A stretch of DNA of 64,000 bases from Lactiplantibacillus plantarum (GTDB lineage Bacteria; Bacillota; Bacilli; Lactobacillales; Lactobacillaceae). The position numbers and the translations under genes were made by a program. Location: the NCBI RefSeq assembly GCF_014131735.1, contig NZ_CP039121.1, positions 2,914,001-2,978,000 on the forward strand. The letters are read 5' to 3'. The notes below the pieces were generated by a model, which made no database searches, was not told the DNA's origin, and was given only the letters and a program-made list of their open reading frames with translations. This document shows, piece by piece, positions 34,366-43,558 of the stretch (position 1 is the first letter of the stretch; each line of letters begins with the position of its first letter).

Positions 34366-35682
34366 TTGAAACAACCTTGGCAAACAGCTTGGCCGGAACG
34401 AATTAGTTATGGGCTCAGTGATGCCGCGGATAACTTAGTCTTTCAGATGATGACCACATACTTATTATTCTTCTATACCGATGTTTACGGCCTATCCACG
34501 AGTGCAGCGGCGATTTTATTTGTCGTTGCGCGCTTAGCCGATGTCGTTGAAAGTCTGATTATCGGCGTCATGATTGACCATACCCATTCGCGCTTCGGTA
34601 AAAGCCGCCCGTTTTTCTTATGGTACGCGTTACCCTACGTCTTGTTCGCCGTTTTGACCTTTGTGACCCCGAATTTCGGAGCAACTGGTAAACTCGTCTG
34701 GGCTTATGTGACCTATTTAGGGTTAGGATTCTTCTATACCGCCGTCAACCTACCAATCACATCGATTTTACCAGCACTCTCCCAGAATGAACGTGAATTA
34801 ACCTTACTAGGCGTGATTCGTCAATTCTTCGGTAGTAGCGTTCAAATTATCGTCGCTGTCTTCACCTTGCCACTAGTTGCTTTATTTGGTCAGGGTGATC
34901 AGCAACGAGGTTTTTTACTGACAATCGTTCTATTTGGCATTATTTCGTTGGTCCTGATCCTCAACACCTTCTTCCAAGTCAAGGAACGCTTTAGTCAACC
35001 TGAGCGTCCGCACCAATCACTCAGTGCGGTGTGGGGCATGCTCAAGCAAAACCAGCCGTGGTTTATTTTATCCAGCGTGATTTTACTGTATTGGTTAACA
35101 ACTGCCATCAAGAATCAAACGACCATCTACTACTTTAAATACTTGATTCAGCGTGAGGACTTAGTGCCAGTCGTTAACGGCTTTACGTTTGCGTCACTGA
35201 TCGGGGTCATCTTAATTGTCCGGCTAGCCAACCACCACGGGAAAAAGAATACCATGTTGGCGGGTATCGCAATCGCCGCTGTGGGGCAACTGATCCTCGG
35301 TCTCGGGACAGCCATCAATCAACTGGCCTTCGTCTTCGGTGGTACGTTGATCAATGCTGTCGGTAACGGTCTCATCATTGGTTTGGTCTCAATCATGATT
35401 GCTGATACGATCCGTTATGGCACGGCGCTTGGCATTCAAGCAGAAGGTATTTTAGCCTCTACTGATGACTTCGGCGTCAATGTCGGCTTAGGACTTGGTG
35501 GCCTAGTCACCGCCGGACTCTTTCATCTAAGCGGCTACACGGCCAATCATGCGCAAAATATCGCCACTCAGCATATGATTACCCTGAACTATGCGTGGTT
35601 ACCATTATTACTTTACGTGGTGATGTTTATCGTATTAATTTTTTACAATGAGCAGCAATTGCAAGACGCGATTAATGTTTAG
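34366..35682 (+). CDS. GPH-family sugar:cation symporter
   Basis: 438 residues with twelve membrane segments. RISYGLSDAADNLVFQMMTTYLLFFYTDVYGLS at the start and MIDHTHSRFGKSRPFFLWYALP near residue 75 are signatures of the glycoside-pentoside-hexuronide family. The start is TTG at 34366, since AGAGG lies eight bases upstream of it. There is no IIA-like tail as in LacS. Substrate unknown; no glycosidase gene is adjacent. Confidence 0.88.
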   Translation: MKQPWQTAWPERISYGLSDAADNLVFQMMTTYLLFFYTDVYGLSTSAAAILFVVARLADVVESLIIGVMIDHTHSRFGKSRPFFLWYALPYVLFAVLTFVTPNFGATGKLVWAYVTYLGLGFFYTAVNLPITSILPALSQNERELTLLGVIRQFFGSSVQIIVAVFTLPLVALFGQGDQQRGFLLTIVLFGIISLVLILNTFFQVKERFSQPERPHQSLSAVWGMLKQNQPWFILSSVILLYWLTTAIKNQTTIYYFKYLIQREDLVPVVNGFTFASLIGVILIVRLANHHGKKNTMLAGIAIAAVGQLILGLGTAINQLAFVFGGTLINAVGNGLIIGLVSIMIADTIRYGTALGIQAEGILASTDDFGVNVGLGLGGLVTAGLFHLSGYTANHAQNIATQHMITLNYAWLPLLLYVVMFIVLIFYNEQQLQDAINV

Positions 35683-35705
35683 TTATCCGTTCTTAACACC
35701 AAAAT

Positions 35706-35752
35706 GAGGTCAGTGACCCTCGGCATTCGAGAATCACTGACCTCACTTTTTC
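35706..35752. terminator. Terminator of the GPH symporter gene
   Basis: GAGGTCAGTGA pairs perfectly with TCACTGACCTC, followed by ACTTTTTCC. Confidence 0.85.
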
Positions 35753-35924
35753 CTTCATTCAATTGGATACCAACAGCATCCCATTAAGTTACGATTATTT
35801 TAACAAACCGCAAAATTAAAAATCACGCTACAATTGGTTCCCCGATAATAGCAACCAGAAAAGGGTACACTGACACTGGCACTCCCAGGTGGTAAGTCAG
35901 TACCAAGTTCCCCAAAAAAGCGCA

Positions 35925-35958
35925 GGAAAAAAGCCGACCCCGAAGAGTCGACTTTTTC
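35925..35958 (-). terminator. Terminator of fba
   Basis: AAGTCGAC pairs with GTCGGCTT around a short CG-rich loop on the minus strand, followed by TTTTTTCC. Confidence 0.8.
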
Positions 35959-35974
35959 TGAATCAAAAATCCAA

Positions 35975-36838
35975 TTATTTAACAGCTGGAGTCTTGAACC
36001 AGCCAATCCGTGATGTAACAACATCAACGATGGCCTTCTTACCAGGTGCCAATAACTTACGAGGGTCGTAGCCCTTACCGATTTGGTCTGCGCCAGATTC
36101 GATGTAAGCACGAGTTGCATTGGCAAAAGCAACTTGGTTTTCGGTGTTAACGTTAACCTTGCTAATACCCAATTCAACAGCCTTAACGATTTGGTCCTTA
36201 GGAATACCAGAACCACCGTGAAGTACCAATGGCATCTTAACGGCTTCTGAGATTTCTTGAAGACGATCGAAGTGTAAGCCAGTCCAGTTTTCTGGGTACT
36301 TGCCGTGGATGTTACCAATCCCAGCGGCTAAGATGTCGATACCAGTAGCAGCTAAAGTCTTAGCTTCTTCAACATCAGCTAATTCACCTTCACCGATGAT
36401 ACCGTCTTCTTCACCACCAATTGAACCAACTTCGGCTTCAACAGAGATGCCCTTAGCATGAGCTAATTTGACGATTTCCTTAGTCTTTTCTAAGTTTTCG
36501 GCAAATGGTAGGTCATGGCCATCAAACATAACTGATGAGTAACCAACTTCGATACATTCCTTGGCAGCTTCGTAGTTACCGTGGTCTAAGTGCATAACAA
36601 CAGGAACAGTGATGTTCATGCTTTCCATTTCATCAGCAACTAAGTCCATAACGAGCTTGTAGCCGCCCATGTACTTAGCAGCACCCATTGAAACTTGGAT
36701 AATAACTGGGGTGTTAGTGTCTTGAGCACCCTTCAAGATGCAACGAGTCCATTCAAGGTTGTTTGTGTTGAACGCACCAATAGCATAATGGTTCTTGTAT
36801 GCGTCTTGTGTCATATCAACAGCATTTACAAATGACAT
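35975..36838 (-). CDS. fba: Fructose-bisphosphate aldolase, class II
   Basis: Zinc-dependent aldolase of glycolysis, 287 residues. Zinc histidines lie in VVMHLDHGNYE near residue 82 and in HGKYPENWTGLHF and LVLHGGSGIPKDQI. The AEVGSIGGEEDG segment and the KVNVNTENQ phosphate site are present. Codon use is highly biased, as expected of an abundant protein. The ATG follows AGGAGGGTTATTTT. A promoter TTATCA-N18-TAAAAT lies at 36918-36889 on the minus strand. Confidence 0.96.
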   Translation of the reverse strand: MSFVNAVDMTQDAYKNHYAIGAFNTNNLEWTRCILKGAQDTNTPVIIQVSMGAAKYMGGYKLVMDLVADEMESMNITVPVVMHLDHGNYEAAKECIEVGYSSVMFDGHDLPFAENLEKTKEIVKLAHAKGISVEAEVGSIGGEEDGIIGEGELADVEEAKTLAATGIDILAAGIGNIHGKYPENWTGLHFDRLQEISEAVKMPLVLHGGSGIPKDQIVKAVELGISKVNVNTENQVAFANATRAYIESGADQIGKGYDPRKLLAPGKKAIVDVVTSRIGWFKTPAVK

Positions 36839-36888
36839 AAAATAACCCTCCTAGGTTAATTAAGAGATACGATTTTTGAATCACATTC

Positions 36889-36918
36889 ATTTTAGCACAT
36901 TTTACATAGGAGTGATAA
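36889..36918 (-). promoter_or_regulatory. fba promoter
   Basis: On the minus strand TTATCA, 18 bases, TAAAAT. The -10 is about 50 bp upstream of the ATG. Confidence 0.5.
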
Positions 36919-37185
36919 CCGATTTGTCATATTTATTAACCAACGATTCCCCGTCAATTCTTGCTTATTTGACAACCGCCCGTTTGTAAACCCTTCCATT
37001 TATATAAAATCAGTTACAGATCAAGCCAAAAGTTGCTTCGAATTTAATCAATAATTAATTGTGAATATTATAACAGCAATCCGTTCGGTGAAAATGTAAG
37101 CGAACAGTTTATTTACATTTATATACGCTATTAAATCAATAATTATAGTGTTTCAAAAGCAATTTATGAAATTAAATATTAGCTA

Positions 37186-37236
37186 TTTACATTTGTGAAA
37201 AAGTATTTATAATAGTGATTGTGAAATAAGAAACAA
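37186..37236 (+). promoter_or_regulatory. Promoter of the acetaldehyde dehydrogenase gene, with a half Rex-like site
   Basis: TTTACA (37186-37191), 16 bases, TATAAT (37208-37213). Just downstream TTGTGAAATAAGAAACAA (37219-37236) matches one half of the Rex consensus TTGTGAA-N4-TTCACAA perfectly and the other half at four of seven. Redox control is possible but unproven. A further TATTTACATTT repeat lies upstream near 37109. Confidence 0.5.
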
Positions 37237-37263
37237 GTTGATTTTGCATAGGAGGAACCGTGA

Positions 37264-38631
37264 ATGCTGAAAGAAATGGAAGAAACAACCGTATCACGTT
37301 CAATCGATCGGTTAGTCTTAAATGCTTCGTTAGCTGCCAACCGTCTTGAAGTCATGGACCAAAGTCAAGTTGATCAGGCTGTCGCTGCCATGGCCCGCGC
37401 TGCCCACGCTGCTCGTGGCATGCTGGCCGCTATGGCCGTCGAAGAAACGGGTCGCGGAAATTATCGTGATAAAGTTGCGAAGAACGACTTTGCAGCCAAA
37501 AACGTTTATAACTACATCAAGGATGACAAGACGGTCGGTATCATTAATGACGATCCAGTCAGTGGCGTGATGAAAGTTGCTGAACCAGTTGGAATTATTG
37601 CGGGGGTCACCCCAGTTACCAACCCAACATCAACCGTCATTTTCAATGCCATGTTAGCATTAAAGACTCGCAATCCCATTATTTTTGGTTTCCATCCCTT
37701 TGCACAAAAATCTTGTGTTGAAACTGGCCGAATCATCCGCGATGCTGCTATTGCCGCTGGCGCTCCTAAGGATTGGATTCAGTGGATCAAGACGCCTAGC
37801 CTTGAAGCAACCAACACCTTGATGAACCATCCGGGCGTCGCTACCATTATTGCAACTGGCGGTGCCGGCATGGTCAAGACCGCGTATTCAACTGGTAAAC
37901 CGGCACTCGGTGTTGGCCCTGGTAACGTGCCATGCTTCATCGAGCAAACCGCAGACATTCAACAGGCAGTCAGTGATGTCGTCACTTCCAAGTCATTCGA
38001 CAACGGCATGATCTGTGCTTCCGAATCAAACTTAATCGTTGCTGATCAAATCTATGATCAAGTTAAACGTGAATTAAGTCACAACGGTGTGTACTTTGTC
38101 GGTACCGAGAACTTCAAGGCCTTAGAAGCAACTGTCATGAACCTGGATAAACAGGCTGTTGACCCGAAAGTAGCTGGGCAAACGCCATGGCAAATCGCTC
38201 AGTGGGCTGGCTTTGATGTCCCATCCGATACCAAAGTATTAGCAGTTGAGTTGCCTAGCATCGGTGGTGACCAAGTCTTATCACGAGAAAAGTTATCACC
38301 AGTCCTCGCCGTCGTTCATGCCAAGGATACTGAGGCCGGCTTCAACCTGATGAAACGCAGCCTAGCACTTGGCGGACTGGGACATACGGCCGCCTTGCAT
38401 ACGACTGACGAAGCTGTTATGAACAAGTTTGCCTTAGAAATGACTGCTTGTCGAGCATTGATCAACGTGCCGTCTTCACAAGGTGCCATTGGTTATAAAT
38501 ATGATAACGTCGCACCATCCTTAACACTCGGTTGTGGAACATGGGGGCATAACTCGATTTCACACAACTTGGAAGATTGGGATCTACTAAATATTAAGAC
38601 CGTTGCAAAACGCTTAACTAAGATTCGCTAA
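37264..38631 (+). CDS. acdH: Acetaldehyde dehydrogenase (CoA-acylating)
   Basis: 455 residues corresponding to the N-terminal half of AdhE. NAD-site landmarks are VGIIAGVTPVTNPTSTVIF near residue 110 and IATGGAGMVKTAYSTGKPALGVGPGNVP near 200. The catalytic cysteine is in NGMICASESN near 258. No alcohol dehydrogenase half follows, so acetaldehyde would be reduced by another enzyme. It interconverts acetyl-CoA and acetaldehyde and disposes of NADH. AGGAGG precedes the ATG. It is divergent from fba. Confidence 0.9.
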   Translation: MLKEMEETTVSRSIDRLVLNASLAANRLEVMDQSQVDQAVAAMARAAHAARGMLAAMAVEETGRGNYRDKVAKNDFAAKNVYNYIKDDKTVGIINDDPVSGVMKVAEPVGIIAGVTPVTNPTSTVIFNAMLALKTRNPIIFGFHPFAQKSCVETGRIIRDAAIAAGAPKDWIQWIKTPSLEATNTLMNHPGVATIIATGGAGMVKTAYSTGKPALGVGPGNVPCFIEQTADIQQAVSDVVTSKSFDNGMICASESNLIVADQIYDQVKRELSHNGVYFVGTENFKALEATVMNLDKQAVDPKVAGQTPWQIAQWAGFDVPSDTKVLAVELPSIGGDQVLSREKLSPVLAVVHAKDTEAGFNLMKRSLALGGLGHTAALHTTDEAVMNKFALEMTACRALINVPSSQGAIGYKYDNVAPSLTLGCGTWGHNSISHNLEDWDLLNIKTVAKRLTKIR

Positions 38632-38674
38632 AGTTTCATCAATCAGGATAATAAATTTAAAATTGCCGCTAACA

Positions 38675-38720
38675 AATGCGCCTGCTGAAGTCAGTCTGCT
38701 TAACTTCAACGGGCGCATTT
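38675..38720. terminator. Bidirectional terminator between acdH and the ABC operon
   Basis: AATGCGCC..CTGAAGT pairs with ACTTCAACGGGCGCATT, with A/T-rich flanks on both sides. Confidence 0.8.
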
Positions 38721-38736
38721 TAGATTTATGACCAAG

Positions 38737-39750
38737 TTAAGCCAACTTCTTAACCGTCCACGCATCGCGAAAACGATCCGGTCGGTACAGAAACCACCGC
38801 CCCAAACTCCAAGTTAGATAGGCAACGACCAGCGCCATTATAATCCCAGTCGATAATGGCATATGCGCATGATAGTTATCCGTTAGCAACCCTAAAACAC
38901 CGTTACCAAATTGTGAACAGCAAATTGCAACAATTAGATAAATAATTGAAAAGCCCAGGACGGCTCCGCGCCACTGCGGAAAGCGGAAAAAATCCCCACT
39001 ATTTTCCAAAGATAAATGCTCAAACGCCCAGCGGTTAAGCAAATACAGGCCGCCACCGATAACACCACAAATCACCCAAGTGGTTAGTAAGCCCCCGGGT
39101 TTCCAGCTCGGCAGCTGACCTAAAACATCCACCTGCTCATATTTAAGCTTCGTTAATCCTGCAGCAAGATTGATCAAGCCATCATATGCAAAGGGCAAGC
39201 TACAAACGAAGACAAATGTCGCAAGCGCACTCGCAAAGATATGGCCAACCCATAACCCGAACGTAGCGGCTAATAATCCAAACACTAACATTACTGCCAG
39301 GATTCCAAGTTCTTCATACAATGTCGTAAGCCAATCAATCCGCACCTGCTGTTTAGCCAACACGCGCCAAGCAATCAGTCCAAAAACAGCTTCCGCCAAC
39401 ATGTATGCGCTGACCAACATCCCAATAAGTAACCCGATCTTACGCCGATAAATTTGCTTTCGAGCGACCGGCAAACTAAATAAATATTGATTAAAATTCG
39501 TGAAATTATCGCTTAAGAATAGTGCGACTCCTAGCACCAGACTAACGATGATGGCGACCACCGTTTCCATCCGAAGATGAGTGGCTTCCATCAACGCAAA
39601 ACTACTGACATTTTGTGCAACATACCGTGACGGATTATGGGCAATACTGTAGCCTTCCTTTATGCCTACTAGTAGTAAGACACCGCCCGCCGTTAATAAC
39701 AACGTGCGATAGTGGCGCCATAACAACTGCCATAACTTTCGTTTCGTCAT
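38737..39750 (-). CDS. ABC transporter permease (YtrC/D-like)
   Basis: 337 residues with about eight hydrophobic segments. An N-terminal basic region (MTKRKLWQLLWRHYR) is followed by a first segment and a large external loop. No named signature is visible, but the position after a GntR-ATPase pair is that of YtrA-type operons. It probably pairs with the ATPase upstream (13 bp gap). Substrate unknown; related systems respond to cell-wall antibiotics. Confidence 0.75.
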   Translation of the reverse strand: MTKRKLWQLLWRHYRTLLLTAGGVLLLVGIKEGYSIAHNPSRYVAQNVSSFALMEATHLRMETVVAIIVSLVLGVALFLSDNFTNFNQYLFSLPVARKQIYRRKIGLLIGMLVSAYMLAEAVFGLIAWRVLAKQQVRIDWLTTLYEELGILAVMLVFGLLAATFGLWVGHIFASALATFVFVCSLPFAYDGLINLAAGLTKLKYEQVDVLGQLPSWKPGGLLTTWVICGVIGGGLYLLNRWAFEHLSLENSGDFFRFPQWRGAVLGFSIIYLIVAICCSQFGNGVLGLLTDNYHAHMPLSTGIIMALVVAYLTWSLGRWFLYRPDRFRDAWTVKKLA

Positions 39751-39762
39751 TTTATCGTCCCC

Positions 39763-40656
39763 CTAAGATAATAATTCAAAGTCAGCTTCATCCGTCAGAT
39801 TAGCCATAAACAAGTCTGCTAATGAGAGTGGTAAATCTTCTTGAAATACCGGGTTAGTTGTCGCTAATTGCGCCTGGACCTCAGCATTATAATCTTCAAA
39901 CACTACCACGATAACCCGACCAGAAACGTGTACAATATGGCCTAATTGTTTAACAACGGCTGGAATCTGCTTGTCACGATACACTAATTGAACTTTTCGT
40001 GCACTTCGTCGCATGGCTTCTAATTGATAGTCATTGACAATGCGACCGTGTTTAAGCATCAACGCGCGGTCAATAACCCCCTCTAATTCAGCCAAATTAT
40101 GTGACGCAATCACGATTGAACGGTTTCCCGTAGCCACTTCATCAATTAGAATACCAAGAATGTTTTTTCGAATTAGGACATCCAAACCATCTAGCGGCTC
40201 ATCCAAAAAGAGATACGGCGCTTGCGTCGCAACACTGAGAATGATTGTAAACAAACCAAACATTCCCTTAGAGAAATGGCGTAATTTTTGTTTGGACGTC
40301 AGATGATAACGGTCTAACAATTGCGCAAATTTGGCATTATCAAAGTCCGGGTAAGCAGCTTGATAATACCACTGGATTTGCGCAATCGTCGCGCCTTTAA
40401 AAAAATTTGCCAGTGGATCAATAAAACACAGTTGCGTCCGCATTTCCGGTTGATCAACAACCTCTTGCCCATCAACCAGGACCTGACCATGATCCGTGAG
40501 GTACTGCCCATTGATTGTCCGAAAAAGGGTTGTTTTCCCAACCCCGTTACGGCCAACAACACCGACGATTTGACCAAGTCCAATCTCAAAACTAATGCCA
40601 TCTAACGTCTGGTGATGGTCAATGCGCTTACTTAACTGATTAATCACTAAACTCAT
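39763..40656 (-). CDS. ABC transporter ATP-binding protein (YtrB-like)
   Basis: 297 residues. Walker A GRNGVGKTTLF near 35, Q-loop region around QLCFIDPLANFF, signature HFSKGMFGLFTIILS near 127 (the usual LSGGQ is SKGMF, as in the YtrB/CcmA-like group), Walker B PYLFLDEPLDGLD near 150 and an H-loop VIASHNL. Its ATG overlaps the TAA of the GntR gene (TAATG). Confidence 0.85.
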   Translation of the reverse strand: MSLVINQLSKRIDHHQTLDGISFEIGLGQIVGVVGRNGVGKTTLFRTINGQYLTDHGQVLVDGQEVVDQPEMRTQLCFIDPLANFFKGATIAQIQWYYQAAYPDFDNAKFAQLLDRYHLTSKQKLRHFSKGMFGLFTIILSVATQAPYLFLDEPLDGLDVLIRKNILGILIDEVATGNRSIVIASHNLAELEGVIDRALMLKHGRIVNDYQLEAMRRSARKVQLVYRDKQIPAVVKQLGHIVHVSGRVIVVVFEDYNAEVQAQLATTNPVFQEDLPLSLADLFMANLTDEADFELLS

Positions 40657-41009
40657 TATTTTTCCCCCATTTGATCAAGCCAGCCATGCAATTCAGCAAT
40701 ACTGACGCCTCTTTGACCCGCTAGCCTGACAATTTGTGTAAACTGTTCCCGTAATTCTTGTCGGAACAGCGTTGAATCCACCACTTTAACGTACGTGCCT
40801 TTTCCCGGAACCGTCTCGATAATTTGCTGTGTCTCCAGTCGCTTATAGGCTTTACTGACCGTATTCGGATTCAGCAAGTGTTGACGAGCCATTTCACGCA
40901 CCGACGGCAGTTGTTCACCACTTTGTAACACACCATGAGCAATATCTTGTTCAATACCGGTTACTATCTGAGCGTAATACGGTTGTCGGCTTCCATGATC
41001 AATTTGCAT
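40656..41009 (-). CDS. GntR family regulator, YtrA type
   Basis: 117 residues: a short GntR protein with only the winged helix (QPYYAQIVTGIEQDIAHGVLQSGEQLPSVREMARQHLLNPNTVSKAYKRLETQQIIETVPGKG in outline) and a brief helical tail, typical of YtrA. It begins the ABC operon and likely autoregulates it through the repeats at 41056-41074. Confidence 0.9.
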   Translation of the reverse strand: MQIDHGSRQPYYAQIVTGIEQDIAHGVLQSGEQLPSVREMARQHLLNPNTVSKAYKRLETQQIIETVPGKGTYVKVVDSTLFRQELREQFTQIVRLAGQRGVSIAELHGWLDQMGEK

Positions 41010-41055
41010 GGCCCACCTCCATTTAATACACAGTCGTTACTTCGCTTACGTTAAA

Positions 41056-41119
41056 TAGTACAGTATAGTACAGTTATAAACAAGCTAAGAAAACGTTAAA
41101 ATCAGGCCACTTGTACAGT
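41056..41119. promoter_or_regulatory. Putative operator repeats of the YtrA-type operon
   Basis: TAGTACAGT occurs at 41056-41064 and 41066-41074, a direct repeat with 10-bp period. GTACAGT recurs at 41113-41119. They lie just upstream of the GntR gene, where a repressor would act. Confidence 0.5.
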
Positions 41120-41166
41120 CCAAACAGTGTCCTTTAGACCTAGTAGGAATAGTCCTCAGCCGTCAC

Positions 41167-41210
41167 GAAAAAAGCCCGTATCTGCCAATCGTGGTAAATA
41201 CGGGCTTCTA
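41167..41210 (-). terminator. Terminator of the 61-residue gene
   Basis: AAGCCCGTAT pairs with ATACGGGCTT around a 16-base loop, and TTTTTTCG follows on the minus strand. Confidence 0.8.
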
Positions 41211-41269
41211 TATATACGTGCTCCTGCTAAACAAGCACGATATTAGGTTACGATCTATTTGCGAGTCAC

Positions 41270-41455
41270 TTACTTGCGCCGTAATTCCGTTGCGGCGAAT
41301 TCCATAATCGCCATCAACACAATCAAACTAATCGGAAAAGCAATGACACTAACTGTTAAACTAGCCGTAATTTCAAAGAAGGTAAAAATTACCATTAATA
41401 ACAATACGGCTGCAATCAACATGCCAGTTTCGGCTTTTCCCCAATGCTTAATCAT
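41270..41455 (-). CDS. Small membrane protein, 61 residues
   Basis: Two hydrophobic helices (about 11-28 and 33-52) with a basic C-terminus (ATELRRK). The ATG follows GAGGTTAACACG. Followed by a strong terminator. No family recognised. Confidence 0.55.
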   Translation of the reverse strand: MIKHWGKAETGMLIAAVLLLMVIFTFFEITASLTVSVIAFPISLIVLMAIMEFAATELRRK

Positions 41456-41548
41456 CGTGTTAACCTCATTTCTATTTATTAGTCATCACGAGTTTAACAT
41501 GTCTGATATCGCTTACTAGGCCTTATTGCTAAGAGTTCCATGAGAATT

Positions 41549-42076
41549 CTATTGGAGTAGCCGTGTCATCGTCGTCACCGCTAACCGGCCACCGGCTTTT
41601 AAAGGTAAGAACAACTGGTTACCATCTTCAAACCCGAGTTTCTGCCAGAATCTTGCGACCCCTTCATCAGCAGTAACGCGCGTTAGTTGGATCGCCGTTA
41701 TATTCGCTTGAAGTGCCGCTTGCATCAGTCCGGTTACAATAACTCGGCCCACTGATTTACGTTGGTAAGCCTTATTGACCATGAGTAATCCAACGAATAA
41801 AAATTGTTCTTGTGGATACTGATTGAGTACATCTAAAACGGCTACTAAACGGTGTGCTAAGTAAAAACCAAAAACCTGTTTTTGTGCCGCCGCTAGCTCG
41901 TCCGGGTGGGCCGTCAAATCATGTTGTACCTCAGTCATCGTTAGTGGTTCCGGTGAGAAATATTGATGATAGCGCGGATTACTTTGTTCCAGCTCTAGCA
42001 ATGCTTCCTGGTCAGCTAAAGTTAGTAATCGGATCTCAAAATCCGGTAATTGTGCTTGTAATGTTGCTAATTTCAT
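41549..42076 (-). CDS. GNAT family N-acetyltransferase
   Basis: 175 residues. IRLLTLADQEALLELEQSNPRYHQYF at the start and LMVNKAYQRKSVGRVIVTGLM (acetyl-CoA pyrophosphate loop) near residue 95 identify the fold. ARFWQKLGFE near 145 is the closing motif. It follows a second GNAT gene by 3 bp on the same strand. Substrate unknown. Confidence 0.85.
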   Translation of the reverse strand: MKLATLQAQLPDFEIRLLTLADQEALLELEQSNPRYHQYFSPEPLTMTEVQHDLTAHPDELAAAQKQVFGFYLAHRLVAVLDVLNQYPQEQFLFVGLLMVNKAYQRKSVGRVIVTGLMQAALQANITAIQLTRVTADEGVARFWQKLGFEDGNQLFLPLKAGGRLAVTTMTRLLQ

Positions 42077-42079
42077 GAT

Positions 42080-42565
42080 TCAATCCCAGACTTTCTCTAA
42101 ATTATACCAAGTTTCACCAGCATGTTCGGAGTTCGCCACACCTTGATTAATAAAACCATTACGTTCATAAAACGGAATTAGTCGTTCCAAACAAGTCAAC
42201 GCCATGCTTGTCCGCCCGTCTGCTTGAGCCTTCTCAGCTAGCGCGGTCAATAATTGACTACCGATCTGTTGGTGACGTGCTAGTGGCGAAACTGCCAACG
42301 TGAAAACCAGCTGATGGCCGCCACGTGGCAAGTTAGTCGGTGTCTCTACAAACATCTCATCTTCAATATAGCGGGCACCGACAGCTGGTCCCACGATAAA
42401 GCCAAGTACGACTGCACCATCGCGGGCGACCAGAAAAGTATCCGCTAATTTCTCAATGCGTTCGCGATAAGCAGCCTCGCTGCCAGCCTCTGCTTCTGAA
42501 AAACCAGATTTTTCGATCGCCATGATTTGTGGTAAATCCAGCATTTTAACAGGTGTAATTTCCAT
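42080..42565 (-). CDS. GNAT family N-acetyltransferase
   Basis: 161 residues. FTLAVSPLARHQQIGSQLLTALAEKAQADG near residue 85 is the acetyl-CoA site, and CLERLIPFYERNGFINQGVANSEHAGETWYNLEKV follows, resembling the arylalkylamine/polyamine acetyltransferase-like branch. It is first of a two-gene GNAT operon. A polyamine link to the nearby pot genes is tempting but unsupported. Confidence 0.85.
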   Translation of the reverse strand: MEITPVKMLDLPQIMAIEKSGFSEAEAGSEAAYRERIEKLADTFLVARDGAVVLGFIVGPAVGARYIEDEMFVETPTNLPRGGHQLVFTLAVSPLARHQQIGSQLLTALAEKAQADGRTSMALTCLERLIPFYERNGFINQGVANSEHAGETWYNLEKVWD

Positions 42566-42750
42566 TGATTTTCGCCCTCCAATTCGTACGTATATTATAG
42601 CAAATGTCGGTCAATAGTTGACTAACTTAATTTTCCCCGAAAAACCAGTGTCGAACGTGTCGTTTTCAGAAATGTCATGCTATACTTGAATTGTGAATTC
42701 GGTTACATGCATTCGAATTCAATAATTCTAATCGAAATTAGGTGACCTTT

Positions 42751-43218
42751 ATGCCCGCTCAATCAGCAGAACAATTATGGCATGCTTATAACGAAAGCAC
42801 CGACACAAACGGGGCTTCTTATCAAACACGTTGGTTCGGTCAACAAAATAACCCTGCCGAAGTGACTGCTTTAGCCGACGCAATTCTGGCTGGGACGAAG
42901 ACAGCGACAACCACGCCGCTGGACAGTTATACCGCGGAACAAATTGCCATTCCACAAGTTGGCGACTACAACGTCTTGCTAAATGGTGACATGAAACCGG
43001 TCGCGATTCTGAAAACGGTGGTGTCTGAACTCATTCCGTTTTATCGCATCTCGGCGGAACACGCTTACCATGAAGGCGATGGTGATCGCACAATTGGTGA
43101 TTGGCGCAAGCGTAAGACGGCAGAATTCACCCCGACGTTAGAAGAACACGGCAAAAACCTCTCATCGGACACACCGATGGTCAGTGAAGTTTTTGAAGTC
43201 GTTTACCGCGCGGATTAA
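42751..43218 (+). CDS. ASCH domain protein
   Basis: 155 residues. The ASCH core reads ILAGTKTATTTPLDSY, PQVGDYNVLLNGDMKPVAILKTV and ELIPFYRISAEHAYHEGDGDRTIGDWRK. Members bind RNA, and some hydrolyse modified cytidines. The ATG at 42751 is preferred over an upstream GTG since AGGTG lies seven bases before it. Monocistronic with a terminator. Confidence 0.88.
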   Translation: MPAQSAEQLWHAYNESTDTNGASYQTRWFGQQNNPAEVTALADAILAGTKTATTTPLDSYTAEQIAIPQVGDYNVLLNGDMKPVAILKTVVSELIPFYRISAEHAYHEGDGDRTIGDWRKRKTAEFTPTLEEHGKNLSSDTPMVSEVFEVVYRAD

Positions 43219-43232
43219 TCAACAACGCTAAC

Positions 43233-43262
43233 GGCCTAAGACGGATGTCTTGGGCTTTTTTA
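43233..43262 (+). terminator. Terminator of the ASCH gene
   Basis: GCCTAAGAC pairs with GTCTTGGGC, followed by TTTTTT. Confidence 0.85.
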
Positions 43263-43470
43263 TTAGAGTGTGAGGGGCCGCGGGTTGAGGCTGAGCATTG
43301 CCTAGCCAGCGCAGGCTTCAGCGGCACGCCACGAAAAGTCCGTCCACAACGCACCTAATTTATTCACTAACCAAACGACAGTTCCAACCCCTCAACACCA
43401 CTGTTTCTGGGCGATTTGACCAGACAAGCTGGCAGACTTAAAAAAAGAAGCTGCCAATTGTAAAAAATGC
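43263..43470. other. Gap between ASCH gene and pot regulator
   Basis: GC-richer non-coding stretch with short inverted segments (GGCTGA...TCAGC). I see no gene and no match to the other intergenic elements. The regulator's promoter starts at 43471. Confidence 0.4.
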
Positions 43471-43527
43471 TTGTCACCACGTCATTTTTCATTATAATTA
43501 AAGCTCGTACTAAACTTATTGTTTAGT
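43471..43527 (+). promoter_or_regulatory. Promoter and operator of the XRE-cupin regulator
   Basis: TTGTCA (43471-43476), 16 bases, TATAAT (43493-43498). The perfect dyad ACTAAAC-TTATT-GTTTAGT (43509-43527) lies at the expected start site, a position suited to repression by the downstream gene product. Confidence 0.75.
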
Positions 43528-43558
43528 TTAACAAAACTACCGATTCGAGGTGAATGTC

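Noticed and set aside
37091..37110. Possible cre site upstream of acdH (TGTAAGCGAACAGT)
   Set aside because: Three mismatches to the cre consensus in the second half.
43263..43470. Possible third copy of the dispersed repeat
   Set aside because: Only short fragments such as TTCACTAACCAA match; no collinear blocks.
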